DNA of 64,000 nt from Bradyrhizobium septentrionale (GTDB taxonomy: Bacteria > Pseudomonadota > Alphaproteobacteria > Rhizobiales > Xanthobacteraceae), in the NCBI RefSeq assembly GCF_011516645.4, contig NZ_CP088285.1:5784501-5848500 (forward strand), given 5' to 3'. This document shows, piece by piece, positions 51,408 to 59,185 of this stretch (positions are counted from its first letter, which is position 1; every line of letters starts with the position of its first letter). The notes below the pieces were generated by a model, which saw only the letters and a program-made list of their open reading frames with translations, had not been told where the DNA came from and did no database searches. The translations under genes and the position numbers were made by a program.

Positions 51408-51857
51408 TCATGCGTTTGCGGCAGCATGAATCGCCTCGCGCACCTGCTGGAAGGTGCCGCAGCGGCAGATATTGGTGATGGCGTCGTTGATGTCGTCGTC
51501 GGTCGGCTTCGGGTTCTCCTTCAGCAGCGCCGCCACGGCCATGATCATGCCGCTCTGGCAATAGCCGCATTGCGGCACGTCGTCGGCGATCCAGGCGAGC
51601 TGAACCTTGTGCATCACGCCGTTGGCCGCGAGGCCCTCGATGGTGGTGATGTCCTTGCCGGCGGCTTCGCTCACCGTGACGCCGCAGGAGCGCATCGCGA
51701 CGCCGTCGATATGAACGGTGCAGGCGCCGCACTGTGCAATGCCACAGCCGTATTTGGTCCCGGTCAGTCCGACATTCTCGCGAATCGCCCACAGCAGTGG
51801 CGTGTCGTCCTCGATGTTTACATTGATTGTTTTGCCGTTTATTTTGAGATTTGCCAT
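51408..51857 (-). CDS. [2Fe-2S] small subunit, isoquinoline 1-oxidoreductase-like
   Basis: 149 residues. Cys38, 43, 46 and 58 bind the first cluster ([16 protein letters not shown]) and Cys97, 100, 131 and 133 the second ([12 protein letters not shown]). Starts at the conserved [10 protein letters not shown] with AGGGA upstream. The large subunit follows after 10 bp. It passes electrons from the molybdenum site to an unidentified acceptor. A 22-bp palindrome lies 15 bp upstream of the start. Confidence 0.9.
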   Translation of the reverse strand: MANLKINGKTINVNIEDDTPLLWAIRENVGLTGTKYGCGIAQCGACTVHIDGVAMRSCGVTVSEAAGKDITTIEGLAANGVMHKVQLAWIADDVPQCGYCQSGMIMAVAALLKENPKPTDDDINDAITNICRCGTFQQVREAIHAAANA

Positions 51858-51872
51858 CGCTTTTCCCTGAAT

Positions 51873-51894
51873 AGTCCAATCCACCGATTGGACT
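51873..51894. promoter_or_regulatory. 22-bp palindrome upstream of the isoquinoline-oxidoreductase-like operon
   Basis: AGTCCAATC, spacer CACC, then GATTGGACT: perfect 9-bp arms. The position directly before the start at 51857 fits an operator or a leader hairpin for the operon that may continue into sox. The rest of 51858-52008 has no gene. Confidence 0.6.
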
Positions 51895-52008
51895 GCGGCG
51901 CGATGGTGGCCTTGAAACTGGAACGGTTCAAATCAAGAAAATGCGCTCGCAGCGCGGAAGAAAGTTGATGGCGCGGTGTTTGGTCGCGGATCGCGCTTTG
52001 CATGCCTG

Positions 52009-53409
52009 TTATGTCTTTTGCGACGAGGCGACCGCCAGGCGCAGGAAACTCATGACACTGCCGAGCGCGGCAAATCCGGCACCCAGTGCCAGCGCGACGG
52101 TGGCGCCCTCGCGGTCGGCCAACGCAAAGCAGAGCGCGGCGAGTGCGGCACCCGTGGTCTGCCCGGTCAGCCGCGCGGTCGCGACAATGCCGCTGGCGCT
52201 GCCGCTACGATGCGACGGCGCGCTCGACATGATCGCCTTCATGTTGGGAGTCTGGAAGAAACCGAAGCCGATGCCGCAGATCATCGTGCGCCAGACGATG
52301 TTGGCGACGCTGGGCTCGGCCGGCAGGGTCGCGAGCAGCACCATGCCGAGCCCGAGCAGTAGCATGCCGATGCCGCCGAGGATGCCGGCCGGATAGCGGT
52401 CGGACAGCCGGCCGCCGATCGGCGCCATGAAGGCGACCACCAGCGGCCACGGCGTCATGAAGAAGCCGGTCTCGACCTGCGAGCGGTGCAGTATGTCCTC
52501 GAAGTAGAACGGCAGCGAGACGAAGGCGAGGCCCTGCACAGCGAATGAGCAGACGGCGGTTGCGGCCGACAGCGCGAAGATCGGCCGGCGAAACAGGTCG
52601 ATCGGCAGCATCGGCGCCGGATGATCGGCATGCCGCCGGGTCAGGATCCAGCCGAACAGGATCGCGCCGACAAGCTCGGCGATGACAAGCGCAGGCGCCG
52701 TCTTGTGGGCGGCGCTGCCGATGCCGATGATGAAGAGGCCGAGGCAGGCGCAGGCCAGCGCGGCGCCGGCGAAGTCGAAGCTGTGGGTGGCGCGCGGCGT
52801 CTTCGGCAGCGTCTTCATGCCGATCAGCAAGGCTGTGATGCCGAAGGGAATGTTGACGGCGAACAGCCAGGGCCATGGACCAAGCGCGAGGATTCCCGAC
52901 GCGATCGTTGGTCCCAACGTAAACGCGGTCGCGACGACGAGCGCATTGTGGCCGAAGCCGCGGCCGAGCATCCGGCTTGGATAGACGAAGCGCACCAGCG
53001 CGGTGTTCACGCTCATCAGGCCGCTGGCGCCAAGCCCCTGCAGGGTGCGCGCGACCAAGAGGCTCGGCAGCGACCACGCCAGCGCGCAGCCGAGCGACGC
53101 CAATGTGAACAGCAGGAGGCCGCCGAGATAGATGCGCTGGTGGCCGACAATTTCGCCGAGCGCGCCGAGCGGCAGCAGCGTCGCGACCAGGGCGATCTGA
53201 TAGACGTTGACGACCCATACCGCTTCGGCGGGGCTGACATGCAGATCGTTGGCGATCGCGGGCAGCGCGATGTTGGCGATCGCGGTGTCGAGTGAGGCCA
53301 TCGCCAGCGCGGTGAAGATCGCCGCCACCGCCCAGCGCCGGGTTTCCCACGGCAATCCATCGGTGATCGGCGCCGCAGCCGCGCCGGTGGTGGGGGTCTT
53401 TTCGAGCAT
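52009..53409 (-). CDS. MFS transporter, drug:H+ antiporter (DHA2-like)
   Basis: 466 residues from the ATG at 53409. FTALAMASLDTAIANIALPAIANDLH at helix 1 and VWVVNVYQIALVATLLPLGALGEIVGHQRIYLGG with the motif A region mark the family; about 14 helices are seen. LVARTLQGLGASGLMSVNTALVR is the motif C-like helix of exporters. It lies 100 bp after a TetR gene on the same strand, the usual setting for an efflux pump under local repression. Longer upstream frames are G+C shadows. Confidence 0.88.
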   Translation of the reverse strand: MLEKTPTTGAAAAPITDGLPWETRRWAVAAIFTALAMASLDTAIANIALPAIANDLHVSPAEAVWVVNVYQIALVATLLPLGALGEIVGHQRIYLGGLLLFTLASLGCALAWSLPSLLVARTLQGLGASGLMSVNTALVRFVYPSRMLGRGFGHNALVVATAFTLGPTIASGILALGPWPWLFAVNIPFGITALLIGMKTLPKTPRATHSFDFAGAALACACLGLFIIGIGSAAHKTAPALVIAELVGAILFGWILTRRHADHPAPMLPIDLFRRPIFALSAATAVCSFAVQGLAFVSLPFYFEDILHRSQVETGFFMTPWPLVVAFMAPIGGRLSDRYPAGILGGIGMLLLGLGMVLLATLPAEPSVANIVWRTMICGIGFGFFQTPNMKAIMSSAPSHRSGSASGIVATARLTGQTTGAALAALCFALADREGATVALALGAGFAALGSVMSFLRLAVASSQKT

Positions 53410-53509
53410 GCCTGACAATGTCTCCAGAGCGCCATGTACTACGCCGGCACCCCGTTCCCCAGCCGCGCCGCTGCATGATGCGTATGCGAAGCGGCCTTGC
53501 CGGGAGCGC

Positions 53510-54133
53510 TCAAAGGTCCGCCTGCGGCCCGAGCAGATATCCCTCGACGGCGCGCAGCGCCCGGCGGCTGGCGGCGGCCTGCGAGAGATCCTTTTGAAGC
53601 GCATGGTCGACCATGGCGCGGCTGATCACGATCAGGTCCTCGATGGCATCGTCGTCGACCGTCATTACGATCTCGCGACGGTGCCGGGCGAGCAAGGCGG
53701 CGACCAGTTGCTTCAGTTCGCTGGCCGCCGAGGAGTCTGATGACGCCGGACGCAGGCGATCCTCCTCGGTCTCCAGGATGCGGTTGAGCCCGGCCCGTTC
53801 GGCATGCGCCTCGAGCTGGGCGCGAATGATGAGGTTGAGCGACGCGGTCAGGCTCTTGCCCTCGGAGGCTGTGACCGCGTCCCGCACCTTGGCCAGCAGC
53901 GCGTCCTCGAACCTGGCAATCAAAGCCAGCGTCAGCGCGTCCTTGTTGGGAAAGTACTGGTAGACCGAGCCGACGCTGATCCCGCCGCGCTCGGCCACCG
54001 CATTGGTGTTGTAACCCTCGAGCCCGCGTTGCTCCAAAACGCGAGCCGCCGCTTCCAGAATGACCGCCACGGTTTCCCGTGAACGCTGCTGCAGCGGCTG
54101 TTTCCGGGCCTTTATGCGCCGCTTCGCCGGCAT
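53510..54133 (-). CDS. TetR family transcriptional regulator
   Basis: 207 residues. The N-terminal helix-turn-helix covers SRETVAVILEAAARVLEQRGLEGYNTNAVAERGGISVGSVYQYFPNKDALTLALIARFED, the full TetR signature. The C-terminal domain is helical and variable. A clear palindrome at 54162-54187 in the divergent gap to the darcynin-like gene is the probable operator. It likely controls itself, the exporter at 52009 and the darcynin-like gene. Confidence 0.93.
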   Translation of the reverse strand: MPAKRRIKARKQPLQQRSRETVAVILEAAARVLEQRGLEGYNTNAVAERGGISVGSVYQYFPNKDALTLALIARFEDALLAKVRDAVTASEGKSLTASLNLIIRAQLEAHAERAGLNRILETEEDRLRPASSDSSAASELKQLVAALLARHRREIVMTVDDDAIEDLIVISRAMVDHALQKDLSQAAASRRALRAVEGYLLGPQADL

Positions 54134-54161
54134 GGAGAGCCGCTCCTGGAACGCGAGTTGA

Positions 54162-54187
54162 ATAATATGAGTAATTGCTCACATTAT
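54162..54187. promoter_or_regulatory. 26-bp TetR-type operator
   Basis: ATAAT-A-TGAG-T-AATT-G-CTCA-C-ATTAT is an inverted repeat with only two unmatched base pairs. It lies 28 bp from the TetR start and 23 bp from the darcynin-like start, the ideal place to repress both. Confidence 0.7.
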
Positions 54188-54210
54188 GGACGTGAAAGGA
54201 GAACCGATCA

Positions 54211-54573
54211 ATGGTCACACTGCAAACGACGTCGTCCCCCGTGCTTCCGGAGCACGAGGACGATCCGCATACGTTTCACATCTTTGTCATGGTCAAGACC
54301 ACGCGGCACTGGCTCGATCTGAAGACCGAGCAGCGCCTCGCCTTCCTGCAGGAGGAGGTCATTCCGCTGCTCCGGCGCCGTCCCGAGCTGAGGGTGCGCT
54401 GGTTCGAGCCGGAGGCCTTCTCGACCAGGGCGACCGACGTCATGATCTGCGAAACAAGCGACCTCTCGGCCTGGGCCTGGTTCTGCGACCATTTGCGCGA
54501 GACGAGGTTTTGGGACCATTACTTCGATGTGCTCGACATCATGCCGGCGCTCGAAGGCAATTATCTCGCCTAG
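54211..54573 (+). CDS. Darcynin-like protein
   Basis: 120 residues. HTFHIFVMVKTTRHWLDLKTEQRLAFLQEEVIPLL opens a small ferredoxin-like fold and AWAWFCDHLRETRFWDHYFDVLDIMPALEGNYLA closes it, which I recognise as the darcynin family. Members are single-domain proteins near TetR or antibiotic-biosynthesis genes with no known reaction. Divergent from TetR with a shared operator. Confidence 0.75.
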   Translation: MVTLQTTSSPVLPEHEDDPHTFHIFVMVKTTRHWLDLKTEQRLAFLQEEVIPLLRRRPELRVRWFEPEAFSTRATDVMICETSDLSAWAWFCDHLRETRFWDHYFDVLDIMPALEGNYLA

Positions 54574-54686
54574 AGCCGAACGCCGGTCCGGATTGTTCCG
54601 AGCCGGAGCGTCGGCAGGGGGCGGCCGAGGGCAGTCTTGCGGTGAAGTTTCTTTGCTTTCTCCCCTCTGATCGAGAGAGGGTGAAA

Positions 54687-54734
54687 CGAGAAGCAAACCT
54701 CGGACAAATCATGTCGCGAGAATGCGAAGCTATG
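54687..54734. repeat. Diverged copy of a dispersed intergenic fragment
   Basis: AAGCAAACCTCGGACAA, ATGTCGCG and AATGCG correspond to 14990-15036. Located in the non-coding stretch 54574-54747, which holds no supportable gene. Confidence 0.5.
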
Positions 54735-54747
54735 TCCCCACCCACAC

Positions 54748-54851
54748 TGTCATCGCCCGGCTCGACCGGGCGATCCAGTACGCCGCGGCCCATCGGCTCA
54801 AGCACCGACGTCTCTGGAATACTGGATCACCCGCTTTCGCGGGTGATGACA
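54748..54851. repeat. Compound inverted repeat, TGTCATCGCCCGG type
   Basis: Outer pair TGTCATC.../...GATGACA, a hairpin CGCCCGGCTCGACCGGGCG, arms ATCCAGTA/TACTGGAT, and a second hairpin ACCCGCTTTCGCGGGT. It is a separate palindromic repeat family, seen once here. Confidence 0.75.
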
Positions 54852-54881
54852 CCGAACTAGCTGTTTGACAGGTGAATCAGA

Positions 54882-54957
54882 AAAGGATGGACGGCCCAGC
54901 CGGTGGCCGTCGATCCGTCGAGGGCCGCTGAAGAAGCGGCCACCTCAGGATGACGGG
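54882..54957. repeat. PAL-A repeat, right half only
   Basis: AAGGATGGACGGCC through CACCTCAGGATGACGGG; the left outer arm is missing. It lies upstream of the Fbp-type transporter operon. The stretch 54958-55179 shows no further gene. Confidence 0.75.
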
Positions 54958-55179
54958 TCCGATGGTCGCGTGTGCTGGGCGAGAACCATGCCAGTGTCGT
55001 CCCCGCGAAAGCAAGGCCGCGCCGCGGTGCGTCACAGAATCGCGCCGAGACGACTTTCGGATAGCTTGCGTCACAGTCGCGATCGACTACGCTTGGTATG
55101 CAAGCAGGCGCGACGTCAGATCGCGCCGCAAGAGGGGACGCGCGCATTGCACGGACAGGCCGACGGGCGCAGCGATGCC

Positions 55180-56922
55180 ATGCGAAGCGCCGGCGAGGGA
55201 ACTCGGCGCCGCGCATTCACCGGCCTTTGGGTCGCAGCACTGCTGGCGATCCTCACCTTCCTGGTGATCTATCCCGTTTTCATGCTGCTGCTCGGCGCGC
55301 TCACCGACACCAATCCGGTGGTCGACGGCATCCGTCTCAGCCTGAGCCATCTGTCGATCGCCAATTTCCTCGCCGTGCTCGCCAATCCGAACGTCGCCGA
55401 AGCGCTGCTCAACACGCTGATCGCCTGCGGCGGCGGCACCGTGATCGCGGTCGCGATCGGGCTGTTGTTCTCCTGGATCGTCGTTCGCACCAATACACCC
55501 TTCAAGGGCTTCATCGCGGCGGCCAGCATTCTGCCGCTGTTCGCGCCGCCGCTGGTGGCCGGCGTGGCCTGGGCCATCCTCGGCTCGCCGAAGACCGGAC
55601 TGATCAACACGATGTTCAAGTGGATGGGCTCCGACCTGCGCATCGATCTCTATTCGATGTGGGGCCTGGTGTTCGTGTTCGGCATCTACTACGCGCCCTA
55701 TGTCTACATGTTCACGTCCTCGGCGCTGCGCAACATGGACCCGAGCCTGGAGGAGGCCGCGGAGATTTCCGGCGCCAGCGCGTTCGTCACCCTGTTCACG
55801 GTGACGTTCCCGCTGATCATGCCGGCGATCGTCTCGGGCATGCTGCTGTCGTTCATCGTGATGCTCGGCATCTACGGCATCCCGGCCGTGCTGGGCGCGC
55901 CGACCAATCTGAACGTGCTGACGACCTACATCTTCAAGCTCACCAATTGGTCGCCGCCGCTCTACAACACCGCGGCGGCGGTGGCGATCATCCTGATGGT
56001 GGTCACGGGCCTCCTGGTCTATCTGCAGCAGAAGCTGCTGAGCGGGCGCAGCTACACGACTGTGGCGGGCAAGGCGTTCCGGCCGCGCAGCCTCGATCTC
56101 GGGCCGTGGCGCTGGCTGACCTTCGCGCTCGGGATCGGCTACCTCCTCATCGTCGTGGTGCTGCCGTCGCTGGCGCTGATCGTCGCGGCGTTCCGCAAGT
56201 TCATGTTCATCCGCGACGCCGCGAGCCTGTTCGACATGCGGCAATACTCGCTGGTGCATTTCGAGAGCATCTTCGACAATCCGCTGACGATGCGGTCGAT
56301 CTACAACGCGGTCGAGGTCGGCGTCATCACGGCGGTGGTCGGCGGCGCACTCGCCTTTGCGATCGGCTACACCATCCATCGCACCCGGGTCAGCGGGCGC
56401 CGCACCATCGACCTGATCTCGACAGTGCCGGTCGCGATCCCCGGGCTCGTGGTCGGCGTCGCCTATCTGTGGGCCTGGATCGGCGTGCCCGGCGGGCTTT
56501 ACGGCACGATCTGGATTCTCGCGCTCGCCTTCATCGCGCGCTTCATGCCCGACACCGTGAAGGCGCTGTCGACCTCGTTCCTGCAGATCCATCGCGAGCT
56601 CGAGGAGGCCGCCTGGGTCTGCGGCCGGGGCATGCTCGGCACCATCAGGACGATCGTGCTGCCGCTGGCGCGGCCAGGCGTGCTGGCGTCGATGACGCTG
56701 CTGTTCGTGCTGGCGATCCGCGAGCTCGGCTCGTCGCTGTTCCTTTACACCAGCAACACCATGGTGATGTCGGTGCTGCTGCTCGACTATTACGAGGGCG
56801 GCAATATCGGCAAGACCGCGGCCTTCAGCCTGGTGCAGACGGTGCTGCTCGGCGTCCTGATCGGCGGCGCCAACTGGCTGTCGCGCGGCGCCGCGCAGGG
56901 CAATGTGGCGCGGACCGGATAA
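55180..56922 (+). CDS. Fbp-type ABC transporter permease (two-domain)
   Basis: 580 residues with about 12 membrane helices. Two permease domains each carry an EAA loop: LEEAAEISGASAFVTLFTVTFPLIMP in the first and LEEAAWVCGRGMLGTIRTIVLPLARP in the second. Such fused permeases occur in ferric iron, thiamine and phosphonate uptake systems. The ATG at 55180 starts about 15 residues before the first helix; a TTG at 55147 is also possible. First gene of a complete importer operon with 56942 and 57989. Confidence 0.9.
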   Translation: MRSAGEGTRRRAFTGLWVAALLAILTFLVIYPVFMLLLGALTDTNPVVDGIRLSLSHLSIANFLAVLANPNVAEALLNTLIACGGGTVIAVAIGLLFSWIVVRTNTPFKGFIAAASILPLFAPPLVAGVAWAILGSPKTGLINTMFKWMGSDLRIDLYSMWGLVFVFGIYYAPYVYMFTSSALRNMDPSLEEAAEISGASAFVTLFTVTFPLIMPAIVSGMLLSFIVMLGIYGIPAVLGAPTNLNVLTTYIFKLTNWSPPLYNTAAAVAIILMVVTGLLVYLQQKLLSGRSYTTVAGKAFRPRSLDLGPWRWLTFALGIGYLLIVVVLPSLALIVAAFRKFMFIRDAASLFDMRQYSLVHFESIFDNPLTMRSIYNAVEVGVITAVVGGALAFAIGYTIHRTRVSGRRTIDLISTVPVAIPGLVVGVAYLWAWIGVPGGLYGTIWILALAFIARFMPDTVKALSTSFLQIHRELEEAAWVCGRGMLGTIRTIVLPLARPGVLASMTLLFVLAIRELGSSLFLYTSNTMVMSVLLLDYYEGGNIGKTAAFSLVQTVLLGVLIGGANWLSRGAAQGNVARTG

Positions 56923-56941
56923 CAACAAGAAGAGGGAAGGA

Positions 56942-57973
56942 ATGGCGATGGATAGACGAACCTTCACCACAGTGGCTTTGGCGGGCGTCGCGGCATTCGC
57001 GCTGGCGCCGGCCGCATCGGCGCAGCAGTTCGGCTCGCCGGAATTGATCGCTGCCGCGAAGGCCGAAGGCAAGCTCGTGTTCTACACTGCCAACTTCGCC
57101 GAGATCGAGCAGCAGGTGATCAAGGCGTTCAACAAGCGCTTTCCCGAGATCAAGGTCGAGATGGTCCGCGCGCCCGGCGGCCAGCTCATCACCCGCGTGA
57201 AGACGGAGGCCGCCGCCGGCAAGCTGATCGCCGACGTGGTCGACCACTCCGACCGCGCGCTGATGCAGCCGCTGGAAGACCTGTTCCAGGATTATGCGCC
57301 GCCGAATGCGGCCGATTACGATACGCACGCGCTGATCTCGCCAAAACTCTGGCCCCGCGCCACCATCGCCTGGTCGATCGGCTACAACACTGAGCTGGTG
57401 AAGGATCCGCCGAAATCCTGGATGGATCTGACCAAGCCGCAATATGACAAGCTGATCGGGCAGGTGTTCGCGCAGTCCGGCGGCACGACGTGGACCCGGA
57501 TCATGTTCGAGCGCCAGGTGCTGGGCGAGGATTACTGGGCCAGGCAGGCCGCGACCCATCCCGTGCTCTATCCCTCCGGCGCGCCGACGGCTGATGCCCT
57601 GGTGCGCGGCGAGATCGCGATCGCACCGCTGCTCTACAACGTGGTCTATCAAAAGAAGAAGGACGGCGCGCCGATCGAGATCTTCTTCCCGCCCGAGGGC
57701 GCTCCGGTCAATCCCTACGCGTCCGGCATTCCGAAAACGGCCGCCCATCCCAATGCGGCAAAGCTGTTCCTGAACTGGTGCCTGTCGAACGAAGGGCAGA
57801 CCTTCATGATCAAGGAGCTCGGCAATCTCACTTCGTTGAAGGAGCCGCCGGCGTTTCCGGAGGGGTTCGATCCCAAGGTGGTCAAGCTCTGGTATCCGAA
57901 GTTCGACGACTATGTGAAGCTGCACACGGCGTGGGTCGCGGAATGGGACAAGACGTTTGGATATCGGCAATAG
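56942..57973 (+). CDS. Fbp/PotD-like extracellular substrate-binding protein
   Basis: 343 residues with a Tat-like signal (MDRRTFTTVALAGVAAFALAPAASAQQ). The mature part has LVFYTANFAEIEQQVIKAFNKRFPEIKVEMVRAPGGQLITRVKTEAAAGKLIADVVDHSD, the start of a family 1 binding protein of the iron/spermidine type, and YPSGAPTADALVRGEIAIAP. The twin Tyr pair used by true ferric-binding proteins is not evident, so another ligand is possible. GAGGGAAGG precedes the ATG. Confidence 0.88.
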   Translation: MAMDRRTFTTVALAGVAAFALAPAASAQQFGSPELIAAAKAEGKLVFYTANFAEIEQQVIKAFNKRFPEIKVEMVRAPGGQLITRVKTEAAAGKLIADVVDHSDRALMQPLEDLFQDYAPPNAADYDTHALISPKLWPRATIAWSIGYNTELVKDPPKSWMDLTKPQYDKLIGQVFAQSGGTTWTRIMFERQVLGEDYWARQAATHPVLYPSGAPTADALVRGEIAIAPLLYNVVYQKKKDGAPIEIFFPPEGAPVNPYASGIPKTAAHPNAAKLFLNWCLSNEGQTFMIKELGNLTSLKEPPAFPEGFDPKVVKLWYPKFDDYVKLHTAWVAEWDKTFGYRQ

Positions 57974-57988
57974 GCTGGTGGTGAAGCG

Positions 57989-59092
57989 ATGACGGCGACG
58001 CTCGAGGTCAGCGATCTCAGGAAGCAGTTTGCGATCGGCCGCCCGGCGATCGACGGCGTCAGTTTTGCCGTGCCGGCCGGCGAGATCGTGGTGCTGCTCG
58101 GCCCCTCCGGCTGCGGCAAGACCACGACGCTGCGCTGCGTCGCCGGGCTCGAGCATCCGACCGGTGGCGAGATCAGCATTTCCGGGCGGGTGGTGTCGTC
58201 GCCGGCGCACGGCATCCTGGTGCCGCCGCGCGCGCGCAACCTCGGCATGGTGTTCCAGTCCTATGCGGTGTGGCCGCATATGACGGTGCGGCAGAACGTG
58301 ATCTATCCGCTGAAGCATCGAACGATCGGGCGCACCGATGCCAACCGCATGGTCGAGGAGGCGCTGGCGCTGGTCGGACTGTCCGACTATGCGGACAGGC
58401 CGGTGGTGGCGCTGTCGGGAGGCCAGATGCAGCGCGTCGCGCTGGCGCGCAGCATGGTGTATCGGCCGCAACTGTTGCTGCTCGACGAGCCGCTGTCGAA
58501 CCTCGATGCCAAATTGCGCCTGCGGCTGCGCGACGACCTCCGCGTCATTCTCAAGCAGACCGGGATGACGGCGCTCTACGTCACCCATGATCAGGCTGAG
58601 GCGGTCGTGCTTGGCGACCGGATCGGCGTGATGCGCGACGGCAAGCTGCTGCAGATGGACACGCCCGACATGATCTACAACCACCCGGCCGATCTGTTCG
58701 TCGCCAATTTCACCGGCGCGACCAACGAACTCGCCGGCACGCTGGTCGCGTGCAATGACCGGTTTGGCGTGGTCGATTTCGGCGACGGCAGGCAAGGCGA
58801 GGTCGCCCTGTGCCAGACGCTGAAGCCCGACGAGAAGGTCCGCGTCGCGCTGCGGCCGGAGAATATCGCGATCGGCCGCCCCGATGGCGCCAACACATTC
58901 TCGGCAAAAGTGCTCGACCGTCGCTATCAGGGCACCCAGACCGCCTACGGCATCGAGCTGTTCGGCAAACGGCTGGAAGCAATCGAGCTCGGCACCGCCG
59001 CGCGCCATCAGGTCGGCGTCGAGGCACAGGTCGCGCTGCCGCGTGAATGCCTGTGGGCCTATCGCGACAACGGGCAGGCTCCCCACGATTAG
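57989..59092 (+). CDS. Fbp/Pot-type ABC transporter ATP-binding protein
   Basis: 367 residues. Walker A GPSGCGKTT, signature LSGGQMQRVALARSM, Walker B LLLLDEPLSNLD and the switch His in YVTHDQAEAV are intact, followed by a C-terminal TOBE-like domain (NELAGTLVAC, VALRPENIAI, VALPRECLWAY) as in the CUT1/Fbp class. It powers the permease at 55180. The monooxygenase follows 93 bp later on the same strand. Confidence 0.92.
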   Translation: MTATLEVSDLRKQFAIGRPAIDGVSFAVPAGEIVVLLGPSGCGKTTTLRCVAGLEHPTGGEISISGRVVSSPAHGILVPPRARNLGMVFQSYAVWPHMTVRQNVIYPLKHRTIGRTDANRMVEEALALVGLSDYADRPVVALSGGQMQRVALARSMVYRPQLLLLDEPLSNLDAKLRLRLRDDLRVILKQTGMTALYVTHDQAEAVVLGDRIGVMRDGKLLQMDTPDMIYNHPADLFVANFTGATNELAGTLVACNDRFGVVDFGDGRQGEVALCQTLKPDEKVRVALRPENIAIGRPDGANTFSAKVLDRRYQGTQTAYGIELFGKRLEAIELGTAARHQVGVEAQVALPRECLWAYRDNGQAPHD

Positions 59093-59185
59093 CTGTGCAG
59101 CGTCCGCCTCCTTCCGCAATCGTATTGACATCGGCTAATCTGCCACGGAACAAGCATAAGAAACCGCTGAACGAGGCGCCTTCCG

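Noticed and set aside
56825..59131. 768-codon reverse-strand frame over the Fbp-type binding protein and ATPase genes
   Set aside because: Shadow of two genes with intact Walker and signal-peptide motifs on the + strand.
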